A stretch of 64,000 nt of DNA from Oryzias latipes (lineage: Eukaryota; Chordata; Actinopteri; Beloniformes; Adrianichthyidae). Positions within the stretch are counted from its first letter, which is position 1; each line of letters opens with the position of its first letter. A program made the translations under genes and the position numbers. Positions 1 to 13,000 of the stretch are shown here, in pieces. The stretch is from positions 12,583,245-12,647,244 of the forward strand of contig NC_019876.2 in the NCBI RefSeq assembly GCF_002234675.1, read 5' to 3'. The notes beneath the pieces were generated by a model. It saw only the letters and a list, made by a program, of their open reading frames with translations, made no database searches and was not told the DNA's origin.

Positions 1-3000
1 TTCAGAAGTTGAGCCTTCCTCCCGGACCGCCCCTGCGCTCCGAGCCAGATCAATCGATGCCCTTGGCCGTTCACAGGTCACCTGACACACGAAAGCCACA
101 CCCTCTTCTCGGACCGCCGCTCTCGACTCACCTCCACCCGCCTCAACCAAACCTGTCCTTGCATCACCCGCCGTTACCCCGTCCCTCTGCTCTCCCTCCG
201 CTTATCCCCTCGGTACCCCAACCCAAGGACCCTTCCTCCTCCTTCCACACGCCTTCATCCTCCTCCTCTTCTTCCTCCTCTTTCCCTGCCCCTCCACCTC
301 CTCCACCCCCGCCTCTCCCCCTCCCTTTGCTCCACTACTCCATGCAGCAGCTCTTTTCCCGCTCGCTCCCCCACCCTCAGCTGCACCACCTCCCTCCGTC
401 ACGTAAGGACTATTTGAGCCCCGACTCCTTCCTGGAGTTCTCCTCTCCCCCGGCCTTCCCCCCACTCTCATTGCTCAGCCACTTGGACCCCTTGCTGGTG
501 CGTCACGGAGGTCGAGAGAGGGAAAGGGGGGTGAGGGGGGATGGAGGTGTGAGAGGGGGAGGAGTAGTGGACGGAGGAGAGCTCTATTTGACCGGCGGGG
601 GGATATCCTTTTATCGGCATGCAGAGTGAGGTGTACGTTTTTGTGTTTTAAAGGGACGTGTGTGTTTCCTTAACGGAGCTCATGTGTACTCCCAGGAGGG
701 TTTGTCTCCCTGTCATCTGAAGAAGGCCAAGCTCATGTTCTTCTACACACGCTACCCGAGCTCCAACACACTCAAGACCTACTTCCCAGACGTGAAGGTG
801 CGTTTGTTCATGCCTAACCGTGTTCACGCCAAAGCTACGGTCAAGTAACCACAACGGAGTATCAGGGCCACCAAGAAAGAAAGAAATTCAATTAATACAC
901 AAGAATAAAGTTGTAAAAGTATAACAAAAATGTCAAAAATGTATGAGAATAAAGTTGTAAAATTATTGGGGGAAAAAGCGGATATTTTACAAGAATAACA
1001 TTTTAAAATTTGAGAAACATTGTAATTTTATGAGAATAAACTTGTAAAATAATAAGAAAAATGAGAACAGAAGAGTTTTTTGGTGTGCACCAAAACCTAC
1101 CGCATGAGGGCCTGGTGAACCGCCTGGCGGACCGCCTGGCAAGCGGTAATAATAATAATAATACAAATAATATGCAAAATGCGGTAGATGTAAAATAAGC
1201 TCAAAAACAAAAAAATTTCTTACAACAAAATAAGCCAATTTTTCATGAGCAATAATTTACTTGTACAGGAATTAAATCTGTGCCATTGGCATCATTAGCA
1301 CCATGCTCTAACTAAGTGACCCTTGTGCTATCTTAGATGACCCCACCCTTACTTTGACGTGTTATTCTCACCATGACAAAGGTGGATAAAGGTGGAAAGA
1401 TTTCATGTTATCCATGGACACCAGTGAAGATCACAAATCATTGAAGAAAAAAGGTTCAACGCACTGTTTAGTGGGTCTAGATGACCCAACTCCCAATGTC
1501 AAAAAGCCTAGGATAGCACAAGGGTTACGCGGTCACATGACATACATGAAGTACCAACCATGACAAAAATAAACAAGAATAGTAGTGAATAAAAGGAGAA
1601 ATTTAAAACAAATGTTTTCTAGATTCTGATAAGATTCCATCTTTCTTTCATGTCTTTTAATTTAGCATCAATTTTAAGTTACATTTCAAACGTAATTATT
1701 TTAAATGAATTTCAGGTTTTCAATCATTTCAAATACTGGTAACTACAAATAAGCAAACAAAATTATTTTACTATACAAATTTAATAATGCCTCGGGGGAT
1801 CAAATTAGTCTCGGAGGGTGTTGAATGATATTCTCAGACGTAGAAAAAAAACTACAGTGTTCCCTGATGTCTTAGAGCAAAGTCAATCAAATAACCTCAG
1901 TTTATCTGATATTTTTTACAATTATTTCTGGTAAGTTGGGAAAAGTCTCTCTCAAAAATTTGTCCACCAGGTGATGCCAATTACAAATTCTACCGTCAGG
2001 GTAATTATCCAAATTCCCTTTTTCCTAAAACCCACCTGTAAAACAGATGTGGTAAATATCATAAACGAGCCAAGATCGTTTTTCACAGTTGGTGCTGATA
2101 ACATAAGTAGCAATATCGTTAAACCCATAGTAAATGAAATCGCAGAACCTCTGCCATTAATCTTTCATTGATACATTTCAAAGTCCCTAAAATGACCAAG
2201 ATAGCTCAAATAATACCCATATTTAACTCTAGGTACAAAATCGATGTTCAAAACTACAGACTTATATCAATACTGCCAACTCTATCTAAAGTATTTGAGT
2301 GAGTTGTGTATTCAAGATTGACAGACTATTTGGTAAAATACCAATTCATTAGTGCCTCAACAATATGGCTTTAGGAAAAACAGCACCATGTGTATGGCCA
2401 TCTTAGATCTTGTGGAAAAAATTATCACAGCCTTTGAAAGAGGTGAATATGGTATTGGTGTTTTTTTGGATCTATCAAAGGCATTTGATACTATTGATCA
2501 TGAAATATTACTCAGCAAATTAATGCATTATGGTATCAGGGGACTAGCACTTCAATGGTTCAGGAGTTATATATGTGGAAGAGAGCAATATGCTAACATT
2601 GTATAGATCCCTGTTTAAGCCTCACCTGAACTATTTTAATATCTTATGGAATAACACATATTCTACCTACACTGCAAAACTTCAGACTACACAAAAGAAA
2701 GCCATAAGAGCAATAACCTGGTCCATCCCAAATCCCCCAACAGATCCTCTCTTCAACAGATACAGCCTACTTAAGATACCGGATACATGTCATAATGCAT
2801 GTGCAATATACAGTGTTGTTAACAAATTTAATGGTCATTTGTGTGACCTCATACCACCAGGACACCAGGGGAAAGCATATGCTAAGGGAAAAATAGGAAG
2901 CTACAGTGTACCAGCTTTTCAGTCTGCACTAGAGGCCCACAAACTTTGATTAATTAAGAGAATAATGTTAAACAGTCTGCTACAATAAATATTTTTAAAA

Positions 3001-6000
3001 GGAGACTGAAATTGCAATTGTTGTCAACTTATTGTATATAATGTTGCTGCGGCTGAAACCACTTACTGCCGTTCCCTGTTTGTGACGTATATATGGATAT
3101 GCATCTGAGTTTACGTTGTATAAGTTTATAAACGTATATACTAACACTTTCCACTAATATTACCAAAATCTTATATTATCATTTTATTTATTTATTATGC
3201 TTTACGTTTGACCCCTAATAATAAGCATCTGTTTCCGGGGTGTCCATTTTTTCCACCTTTGTATTTTGAGGTGATTTGTTGTTTGTGACTCATTGTTGAA
3301 AACTAAACTAAACTAAACTGAAAACTTAAGAAACAATGGAAACAGACGCATTATGATCTTGAAAAACAGAGTTGCAACTGATAAGAAAGGAAAAGCCACC
3401 AACTAAATGCATAGAATTAAAAAAATAGAAAATACTATAAATACATATTTATTAATAAATTTCTCACGAGAAATACATTCAAAGATTAGATTATAAATAA
3501 ACATAAAATTAAAAATGTGGCCCGTACGGGGATCGAACCCGCGACCTTGGCGTTATTAGCACCACGCTCTAACCAACTGAGCTAACCGGCCGATTGATGC
3601 GAAATGGGGAGCGCACGTGTTTTAAACACGAGCAGTGAATGTTGCGATTTGTGCGATCACTTTTACCCCTGTGTGCTGTTTTAAAGATGGTCAACCCAAA
3701 CACATTTAATTTTTGCTGTCCTCACCTGCTCGTGTGCTCTCCCGGTGTCTGTCTAGTTTAACCGCTGCGTCACATCCCAGATGATCAAGTGGTTCAGCAA
3801 CTTCAGGGAGTTCTTCTACATCCAGATGGAGCGTTTCGCTCGCCAGGCGGTCCGCGAGGCCCTCACGCGGTGGGTTTTGGCGCACAAATAAAAAGCTGCT
3901 TCTCTGTGGGGGGACTGTTACAATAATCTTGAACTGACTCTGAAATACAGGGAAGGTGCATCGCGTTTGGGGAGAGACAGTCAGCTGCGAGTGGGCCGAG
4001 AGACTGAGCTGTACCGCATACTGAACATGCACTACAACAAAAGTAACGTCTACCAGGTGAGAAGCAGCACAATACACAGATTAAGAGAAAACACTGGAGG
4101 AAAAGATACGCTTATTATTTACTAAATGAAGACATTAAACTTGCTGCACTATAGTTTATCAACATAATATAAACACCACATATTTTCTAGTTAAATGACT
4201 GTATTAATTTTCCAGGAACAAAATAATGCATAAGAAAAAAGTCACTCCAGAGTATCAGTTTCTCACTTGCGGGAGAAAAGTGTAACCTTCTGGACAAATC
4301 TACCAGGATCGGTGTAATACTGCGTTCACGCCAAATGCCATTCACACGTCATATTTAAATAAAAACTATAAACATCTTAAGAGGAGATTTTATGAGGAGA
4401 ACAATCCATGTTTGTGTTGGACTTCTTATTCTGTGCTGCTTTCAGTAACAAATACTGATAAACACACCTACAGTGCCCCCTAGTGGTCGTTAGTTGGAAA
4501 CAACCGCTATAGGGCAACCGATTGTTAGTGGGAAAATACCAGTGAGGTGAGGCAAGTGAGGCACAGCCTCACCTGACATAATCGTGATAAAATAGAAAAA
4601 GGTAAATTAAGTAAATATTATTTTCCACTGATCTGTGTTAAATATACATTTTCAGTCAACTCAACATGTTTTCCACAGTTTTTGAGGTTAAAATAGCTGA
4701 ATTTGAGTGTTGCGCGATCACAGACGGAGCGGAAACTCCGGGTGAGGCTCTGAGGCGCTGTGCCTCGTGTCTGATGGCAGCGCTCAATGTTAACAGAGAC
4801 GTGCGCTAAAAACACTGCTATAGGCCTGCAGAAAAGGCGTTAGGTGAGGCAAGCCTCACCAGCAGGGGACAGACGTGAGCGGACAGCTGCTTTGTAGCTA
4901 AACTGGTACCGTAGACTGAGGACGTCTTTCACCATTGAGAGAGAAACTTCTATAAATTAAAGGAAGACTTTCCAACAGATCATAGAGCTTTTTGTGGAGA
5001 AGGATCAGAGCATGGACTCAACAAGTAAGGCCAAACATAATTTTCAATTTTTGTTTTTTTTAAATAACATGGGAGTAAGTTAAAAAAAAATGCAAGTAAA
5101 ATTATTTATTTTATTTTTATGATCATTTTCACAGACAACATTTGATAACTGATTAAAGCACCAGAATTTGAGTTGGAAAAATGCCAGAAATAGTTACTGA
5201 AGGTCAAATGTGTGCTGAACACATCTTTATACTTTAATTTGTTTACAGTACATATGAATAATTTATACACAAAGAGTGTTCTATCCATGTCTGTAACAGA
5301 AATATCCTCTGTAGGACAAATACTTTCTTGTGTGTATTTTAAAAGCTGTCAGCTAGTGTTGGATGAATGGTGAAATATTTAGTTCTTTCATTGTAAAACT
5401 TGACTCCAGAGGATTCAGTGCCTCACCAGCCATCGACCTCACCGCACGTCACTGGAAAATACCGAATATACGAGTTTATTTATGTCTGAAAAAATCACAG
5501 ACAAGTTCAAGAGGTTTGTTTTTCCAGGAAATGATTTTAATTGCGTGGCTTAAAGGGAGGCTACACCAAATGATTAATACTTAACCCAGATTTAGCACCA
5601 GTTCATAGCTTACTAATGCTATAATATGAAGCACTTCACTAGTAGAATTTCGGAGGACTAGCAAACTAAAGTCTCTGGACTTGGGCCCTTCTTGAATTAA
5701 ACAGGGGCGCTGCCATATTGGATAACTAGTGCTGCCATCTATGGGATAAAGCTAAACTCATGCAAGAGAGGCCCAACTCCAGGATTTGGGCCCCTCTTGT
5801 ACTTAATGCATTTTAAATGTCAAGCATAGTCAATACATTACAACAGACTTGGGACTTTTTTGCACATAATCAGACAGCTTTTCCCTTGAAGACCATAGAA
5901 CATATAATATCTCTATTTTGAAAAATTGTGGACTTGGGCCCCTTTTGAACTCACCGATTCAATTGTTGTGAATCAGGAGCGGTTGAAAAAAGTACTTTTT

Positions 6001-6696
6001 GACAAAGATGTGATGTACAAAAATCCTAAAAGACCACTGGAAACGCTTTTAGAATAGATACAAACATGATAGGGGTGGGTCTTTAAGTCATGAAAATCTC
6101 GAAAATGACGCAGAGTTTTTTTGTGTAAACTTGTATTTGCATTTGCTGATATTTCCCATCTGTGTTAAGAGCTGCACCTGTGTCACATCCTGTCTTTATG
6201 GTGGATAAGGGGCTCATGGGTGAAGGTCTGTGCGGGTTTTCTGCTCTGACAGCTGGAAAAAATACCAGAGTAAAACCTGGGAGCACATCAAAGGCACTCT
6301 TCATTCCCCAAAGGACCTTTGCACACAAAAGAGTTCAAAACTTTTGCCAGTGCACTGAATTTTAATTGTTCCATTGCTTTTGATGGAGAGAAAAAATATT
6401 CTCGGTTTAACCCATTCCTAAAAAAGATATAGAAAGAATCAAAACGTGCAGAGAATGCAATTTATGGTGATAAATAAGGTAAATAATCTTCTGTGCTCTG
6501 TTGTTCGGTTTGTTTTTATTAGGTTCCTGAGCGGTTTCTGGAGGTGTCTGAAGTGGCCCTGAGAGAATTCTACTCAGCTATTTGGACTGGGAGGGACAGC
6601 GACCCCTGCTGGAAGAAGGGAATCTACAAAATCATTTGTAAACTGGATAGTCCACTTCCTGAAGCTTTCAGGATGCCTGGTTGTCCAGTGGGCTGA
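1..6696 (+). CDS. Prospero-family homeobox transcription factor (prox1b/prox3-like), 3' part; N-terminus outside window
   Basis: Nuclear transcription factor with an atypical homeodomain joined to a Prospero domain. Exons read: 1-~530 (open at the left edge; Pro/Ser/His-rich, low complexity), 696-797, 3757-3869, 3951-4056 and 6523-6696. The last four join in phase and give the family block: [20 protein letters not shown] at its start, then [54 protein letters not shown] and a final [16 protein letters not shown]. The 530/531 donor (GGG|GTGAGG) is the only phase-0 site I could find; the open frame runs on to a stop at 629, so this border is less sure. The protein ends GCPVG, a few residues short of the LQELLHE tail of PROX1. 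Lower identity in the linker ([17 protein letters not shown]) argues for a divergent paralogue, not prox1a. A possible polyadenylation signal is at 7467-7472. Family is certain; the paralogue is not. Confidence 0.93.
1257..1540 (-). pseudogene. Decayed tRNA-Ile copy interrupted by a 205-bp transposon
   Basis: Positions 1262-1319 align without gaps to the intact tRNA-Ile at 3523-3580. Most differences are transitions, as expected from CpG decay. The anticodon triplet and its flanks (ATTAGCACC on the + strand) are kept, but the T arm is ruined. The match stops exactly where the inverted-repeat element begins (1320). It seems to resume weakly after it (1524-1539) with sequence resembling the tRNA 5' end. 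Read as a dead second tRNA-Ile copy split by the insertion. Confidence 0.7.
1320..1524. mobile_element. 205-bp MITE, TIR CCCTTGTGCTATC, copy 1
   Basis: It starts CCCTTGTGCTATCTTAG and ends with the inverse, CTAGGATAGCACAAGGG. A second copy of the same length lies at 54760-54964. There is no coding capacity. Target duplication is unclear, so the superfamily is not assigned. Confidence 0.88.
1971..3319 (+). mobile_element. LINE remnant (L2/Jockey-like non-LTR retrotransposon), reverse transcriptase fragments
   Basis: Broken reading frames keep recognisable order. First comes the segment before the polymerase core (1971-2171, with [17 protein letters not shown]). Then comes the reverse transcriptase segment at 2352-2606 with QYGFRKNST and [19 protein letters not shown], which carries the first catalytic Asp. 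Last is the C-terminal region at 2575-2949 with [16 protein letters not shown] and [11 protein letters not shown]. The part holding the YADD-type motif is deleted between about 2593 and 2605, so the copy is dead. A short AACTA tandem tail at 3300-3319 fits the 3' end of such elements. It lies in a Prospero-gene intron. Confidence 0.88.
3518..3591 (-). tRNA. tRNA-Ile (anticodon AAT)
   Basis: The reverse complement is a complete 74-nt tRNA without CCA or intron. The acceptor stem GGCCGGT pairs with ACGGGCC, the A box is TTAGCTCAGTTGG, the anticodon loop is CTAATAA (anticodon AAT, read as IAU after inosine editing), and the B box is GGTTCGATCCC. It appears identical to the common vertebrate tRNA-Ile-AAT. 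Five T residues (complement of 3511-3515) lie just downstream as a Pol III terminator. It sits antisense in an intron of the Prospero gene. No decay is visible, so it is probably functional. Confidence 0.97.
4540..5454. mobile_element. Complete 915-bp nonautonomous hAT element with perfect 8-bp target duplication
   Basis: The ends are CAGTGAGGTGAGG and the inverse CCTCACCGCACGTCACTG. Both sides carry GAAAATAC (4532-4539 and 5455-5462), the 8-bp duplication typical of hAT transposition. Inside are more GCCTCACC/GGTGAGGC motifs near both ends. I see no transposase frame. It lies in the last intron of the Prospero gene. Confidence 0.9.
5503..5960. mobile_element. 5'-truncated copy of the GGGCCCAAGTCC MITE
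   Basis: Near-identical to 28392-28845, with only a few substitutions over about 450 bp. The right end (TGGACTTGGGCCCC...ACCGATTC, then AATT) is intact. The left terminal repeat is missing and the match begins inside it. Copies of the GGGCCC core also occur internally. Confidence 0.88.
5961..6522. repeat. Short fragment of MITE family A, then plain intron
   Basis: 5961-6087 carries family-A sequence with an internal deletion: GAATCAGGAGC near its start, AAAGACCACTGG, and the end GGGTGGGTCTTTAA. From 6088 to the acceptor at 6521-6522 I see only intron sequence. Confidence 0.6.
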
Positions 6697-9600
6697 GGGC
6701 TAAACTGCATTCATTCCATATACACAACTAAAAATGCATGCTAAATTATAAATATTGTATGAGGTAGCCTTGTTTTACAACTCAGTTAAAGGGGCAGAAA
6801 GGGGTATTCATGGAGCAAATTTCCTTGACATTGTGTAGACGGAGGCTGACATTCTGAAACTGGACACACTAAGCAGTCTGATAGGAGTCTTGTGACCGCA
6901 CTTATCGAAGACGTGCCCATGCCACTAAAAAAGAAAAGCTGGAATTTCGTTTTTAAAACATTCCTGAGCAGCCATTGGACTTGTGAAATGGCGGGTTTGA
7001 TAAAACTGTCCCGAATGGAGAACCCGGTCAATACGTTTTACTGCTAATCATGAGCATTTTTTTTAGATGTGATGTGGAATTTTGTAGATGTTGCTTTCTC
7101 CCCCAAATGATGTATATCTAGACGAAAAATGTTCGACATATTCCCAAGTATTCAGTTTAACTATTGTACTTCAAAAAGTGATGTTTGAATCCCCCTGTGG
7201 TTCTAAAAAAGAAATTACATTTTTACCAAAACATAGCCGTAAAACTGCTGTGTGACGTTCAACAATCTGCCAGAGGTGTCCATCAAATGTTAGACCCTGA
7301 TTTGCTGCTGCAAGGTGAATCTCATTGCTGCTGTGGTGTGGGCTTGTTTTTCTGCAGCACAACACTTTTGTTTTCATTCAAAATGTGGAGCGTGAATCAA
7401 AGCACAGAAGGTTTTTGTGCCTGTATATTTCACTCTTCAGGACTCTTCTTTTTCCTTTTTCATGTGAATAAATGATGAATTCGTGTAACTTCGAGCAGAA
7501 AACACCATGCTGAAAAGGACTGATTTGGTGTTTACCTTTATGAACTCCTATGGTTGACATATTCATTCAAAGACCCACTCTGATGAAAATGGTGTTTTTT
7601 AACACGTTTTTGTGACATTTTTCTGACGATAGAGGACATATTTTAAGAAAATTAAGCTTCAAATTGTTTTTCTGACTATGTCTTTTTCAAATCGTGAATC
7701 AGGTTGGGAAAAAAAATGCAGCTTGAAAAGGAGCGCCTTATTTACGTAGAAAATACGCACAAAAGTGATGGGGAAGGGGGATGGGGTTGTTCCACCACAA
7801 CAGTCCCACATTTCAGAGGTGAAGTTCTAATAAACTCCTGCCGCTCTGCAGAAACTATGTCCTAGAAAAGGACATGGGTTATTTGATTTTCCCTTAAAAA
7901 TAAAAAAAACTTCATAAGTCATAATTCAGAAACACTATGAAAATAGATCACAAGATGATAGGAGGGAATCTTTACAGATGATGTGTTGTTTTTATGTGAC
8001 TTCTTTGGATAGAAACCTTCACGAGTGTATATCATATTTCCTGAGGGTTTTTAGTAAATTGCTCTATATCATGATTCTTATCTAATGCAAAGTTGTGAAA
8101 GAATTTGTGACGTGAATTCATGTGCATGTTTCTAAGCTTTGGCTGATGTTTTCTCCTTTGCATCTTTATTTTACAGCCTACCTATTGCTTTGTTTGTTAG
8201 TAGATTTGCTCCTTGTTCAATCTTTACTGAATGTTTGAATTTAGCAGCCTATTAAAGTGTTAGCAGACTTGTGTCATGACATCTGAAAATTGCAGGTTCA
8301 ATAATTACAAGCTGTTTTTAATGAAGGGGACTCACACTCATGCAGCCAATAATGGAGACGCTCTGCCTTTAGCTTTGTTCCAAGTAGCAGCCAGTAACAG
8401 TTTATTGGCTCTGTGAGCTGAAAACAGCTAATTCTGCCACAGTGGATGTGGTTGAATAAAAAAAAAAAAATGCATGCATGCTCTGCATTCCTTTAAAGCG
8501 ACTGCCTGAACAGGGAGCACTCTGTTTACTTTGGCATTTCTCATGAAATAAAGCAGCACATTCAGATAAATACAAATAGAATTTTGATTTCACTACTATT
8601 TTTCTCCTCATAGTCTTTAAAACCAAACCATATTTCTTGAGATTCTTTGGAATCTGGAATTTTCTCCTTTTAGAATATACCAGCTACCTAAAGAACTGAG
8701 AGTCACCATGTTTTCATGTTTTCCAGGCAGCTCACTACATGAAACTGAGAGAAACTGAGATTAAGCTGCTTTTTCTTAAACTAAATTAAATATTGTGCTA
8801 AAGCTGCAATGTAGTTTTGCATAGTAAAATTGGATTACAGATTGCAATAAACATTGGAAAACTACAAGAACATATGTAAAAATATATACTAAAATATACA
8901 ATAGGAGTACTGACACAAGAGAAATCGGAACACTTTTTTTGTAAATAATGTTCATGCAATGCATGCTAAATAACCTACACAGTAATTTCGAGGAAAATAA
9001 AACATAAGGCCACATGACAAAGGTGAAGAGCCTTTTTGATCATTCTGACGGGAAAACGTTTAGGAGCTCGGCCTCGGTTCTTAATTTCTGCTGGTCACAT
9101 CCCAAATGAGGCTGGGCTGTGGATGAAATATACACAACCCAAAGGTATTCAAGATGAACTTTGGCAGTTTCCTGCTGTTTCAATGCCAATTTTTTTTGCT
9201 TTAATCGGTTACTAAGCCGTAAGAAATCAATCTGCAGGCCGTTGAGAAGATTTCAAGCATCACAAATGAAAGATCCGCCGTTTAAATGTGAAGCGGCCTG
9301 ATGTGAATTAAAAGACACAGCAGCTGAATGCACATTGGCATTTGAAGAGCTGAAGTTCAACAGGGCTGCTGCTTCTGACAGTTTCTAAGCTTGAGAAACT
9401 CTGAGGACAGGAGCATACCGGATATCCAGTGGATTTACCTTCAAAATAAAAGCGCTGCGCGTTTTGCAAAGTCAGAAAAAGGTATGTTTGAGCCTGTGGT
9501 GTTGAGGGATGAAGTATTGTTAGCATTTATTGAAATTAAATGGAGAAGATAAAGATTGAGTTTCAGTTCCAATTAAAAATAGAAACTTTTCTCATCTATC

Positions 9601-10066
9601 CTGGTCTGTTTACAGGTATGTCTGTGAAAACAAGCAGTCAGTGCTTTCTGGTACTTTGTAGGAACCAATGAATCAAATATGCACCAAACCACTTTGGCTC
9701 TAAGATTAGCCTAATTTTACCATCTACTTGAAACCGAAAACGTGTTTTTGGTTTCAGTTTCGGAAATAAATTCAGGCATCAATGGGTTAAAACTTGTTGA
9801 CTAAGGCGAAGAACAGACCGGAACCTCTGTTAATCTAGTATACTTGGTTTGGTAAATACAAAACTCATAGGGTTTATTAGTTACGTTGCATGTTTGTAGT
9901 TCAAAAAGCAACGTAGAAACTAAAATTTAGTTTTCTATATACTGATACTCAGTTTCAATTATTGACCTCCACAAGAAACTTTATTTTGAAAAGGTTTACC
10001 GGAAGGTCCTTCCTCTCTGCCGCTTTTACATCGTTCTGCTTCCAGAAGGACCGGGGCAGCTGGATG
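6697..10066. other. 3' UTR of the Prospero gene and intergenic spacer to tmem179b
   Basis: AATAAA at 7467-7472 could end the Prospero mRNA. A family-A MITE follows (7566-7973). The rest is AT-rich, with no frame that looks coding on either strand and no CpG-rich stretch marking a strong promoter. Confidence 0.6.
7566..7973. mobile_element. MITE family A copy
   Basis: It starts TCAAAGACCCACTCTGATGA and ends GATGATAGGAGGGAATCTTT. Inside are shared family landmarks: GAATCAGG, TCTAATAAACTCCTGCCGC and GCAGAAACTATGTCCTAGAA. Confidence 0.8.
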
Positions 10067-13000
10067 ATGGCGCTGTCCGTGCTGCTGCTGCTGGAGCTGG
10101 GGCTGTACGTCAGCTGTTTCATCTGCGGGATCGTCACCGCCGCCTCCATCACTATAGTCCAGGTGACTTCACTGCCTCCAACCATCTTAATGTACCGCGT
10201 GCTCTCCGCTCGCTTCTGTTCTCTTCCGGATTCCCTCGACATAGACAGTTTTTAAAAAAATATTTATTTACTGCACTTTTTTCTTAATTTCCTCACTTTC
10301 ATTGTTTTAATGACAGTATATTGGATATAGACTAACAGTATGCGCCAATTAGCGGGTAATTAGTTTAATGCGACACATTATGTCTATCGTTGATTTTACG
10401 GCCAAAAAAGTTGGCACGAGGAGCTTTAAATAAAAGAGGCACGCGCTCTCACTTTCTTCTCATTTCTTCTTGCCGCTTAGAGCCGTTTATTCCCTTTAGT
10501 GATGGGAGCCTTGAGTTCAGAGATGCGAAAAAGTTTTGAAGTTTAAGTGAGAGTCAGGAAACGCGCGTGACAACATGCGCGCGAGACAATAACAGCCGAA
10601 GCTCGTGACCCTGGCGCTCCTTTCTCTGTCCAGTTTTCGGGGTTATGAGGCATGTGGCACATCCGCTGTTACAGAGTCGCGTAGTAACGAGTTAAATTTA
10701 CTTAAGTGATATTTTGATTAAAAAAAGTACTTTCTGTTTCAGTTTAACTGCAGTATTCTTTGATATAAATAAACCTTCCAGTTGGTGTTTGTTCATCAGC
10801 TATACCAGCTTTTAATGCTGGTACACCCTCTGCGCATGTCAGCAGACCAAGACAGGGTCTGAGAGTAAATTTCAATGTCAGCTTATGAAAGATGTGGTTG
10901 GACTGTAAGGAAGCCAGGGAGAACCCATAAACTCCTTATAGAAGGGACCAGCTGGGATTCAAACCAGGGTAACCGGTCTAACCACCACGGTATTGTTTTA
11001 CAGGCAGGATAAAACATGATTTTTTATTATTATTTTATTTTATTTATTATTCTTCCTTTTTTTATTTGGCTTATCAGTAATAGCCTGGTTGCAAAAAAGA
11101 GACAGTAAATACTTTTAAATTGATTTGGATTCCTTAAAGTCCCACTCTAATCATCTTTTGATCTATTTTTTAAAGTGGTCTTTTAATTATGATTATGTTG
11201 TTTTTTGCCAAAACTAAGGAATATTCATAGTTCTAGAGTTAAGGAGTTCATTAGAAATTGGTTAATGTGGAGCAGCCCCGCCCCCCTTCCCCTTTTTATG
11301 TGTTCTCCTGCTAGCTAATAGCCCCTCACAACCCGCCAACCTAACATGAGCGGTGCTACAAAAATGGCGCATGTCAGAGCTATCCAGATTCCAGCTCGGA
11401 TGAGGAAAGCCCAGCTCAGTGGCCTTGTGGTAGAGTGTCCACCCTGTGACTGGAAGGTCGTGAGTTCAATCCAGACCGAGTCATACCAAAGAAAGAAAAA
11501 TTCCTAGTGCCTCCCTGCTTGACACTTAGTATTTAGGAGTTGGATCCCCCAGGGGATGAGTCAAATGCAGAGAAAAAATGTCACACCTAAGTGTGTGACA
11601 GATAATGGGACTTTAACTAAAAACAAAGACGTTCTAGTCTACAGGATGATGCATCAGAACTGAGCGGAGCAGGGAGCTTGAGGCCCACCCAGCGTATTTT
11701 CTGATTGGCCAGAGTGGTTGCCATAGAAACAATAACTCGGATCACTGCTTACTAATGATTTCGGGTATTGTGTTGCAAAAAATGGCGACTGAATTGACTT
11801 CATTGACTTGACTTGGTTGGTTGAAAGTAATTTTGTATTGTTGACATCACACTGAGTCCAGTTCTCCTATACAGTCTATGGATTCTACTCACACTTGAGT
11901 TCAACTTCTGAAAGCTCCATCAGTCTCTGGTTCCAGGCTGAAGTAAGGCACCAGTTCTCCGCTCACTGTTGCCCGTGTCTTCCCTTCAGGGTAACTTCGG
12001 CGGGCTGTGCATGCTGTACGGACGCGTCACCTACAATGAGTCGGCCAAACTCATCGGGGTGCAGGCTTCCAGCTCCGCCTCTATCTGCTACTTTGTGTCG
12101 GCCATATCCATCCTGGTGGCGGTGTTGTGTTTGTCCCTCTCCCTGTCCTGGGCGTACACTCTGTGCACGGAGCGAGACACCAGAAGGTGATCAGCGGACA
12201 CGTCTCTGATCAGATCTTTACATGTCTTTGTTTTTTTTTAAAGCCACCATAAATAGGTTTACACAGACAGACAATGTTATTTTCCTTTTAAAGTTGGATT
12301 TCACTTGTTGTGATTATGTCAAGGAATTTATAAATTATATTTTATTCATTTTTAATATTGTAAATTGATTTTAAGGATTTTTTCATATATTAGTAATTTT
12401 ACATATTTTTTAAGTGAATTTTTTAAGTAGCTGTTATGATTAGATTTGAGGTAAATAATTATAATACTTTTGTAAATATGTTATACTTTGTTCACAACAC
12501 ACATCAGAAGGACATGTTTTTATAAGCCATGTTGGTCTTGCAGATTAAGTGTCATCCAGCAACTGTTTCTTTCTTTTTCGCTTTACAACCCCATTTTTAG
12601 TATAACGGAACCATCCTTTATTTTTATTTGTTGCTGCAGTGATAATTGGAATATAGAAATTAAACAAAACACTTAAACATATTGTCCATCTAATGGATTT
12701 CAGACAGATATATTACAAATTCTGAGAAAATGCAAGTATTCTTTGCTGCCTTTTTATATTTTTTACAGCCTGTAATATTTAATTTCCCTCGGGGATTAAT
12801 GAAGTTAATTTTAATCAAAATGGAGCAGAAAAATAACAGTTTTTGAGTCTGTGTGTTTTGTTGTCTTCAGGGAGCGCCTGTGGATGAACTTGATCATCAT
12901 AGTCAGTGGCATCTTCCTCTTCTTCCTGCTCATCACAGGATGCATGCTGAAGATTGGACGGGACTCGCTATGCGACTCAATCCAGCAGACTGTTCACAAC

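Noticed and set aside
531-629. Continuation of the Prospero exon to a stop codon at 629
   Set aside because: Gly/Arg repeats with no family match. A phase-0 donor at 530/531 joins properly to the homeodomain exon, so this is read as intron.
3706-4077. Reverse-strand frame of 123 codons
   Set aside because: Antisense shadow of the Prospero exons at 3757-3869 and 3951-4056.
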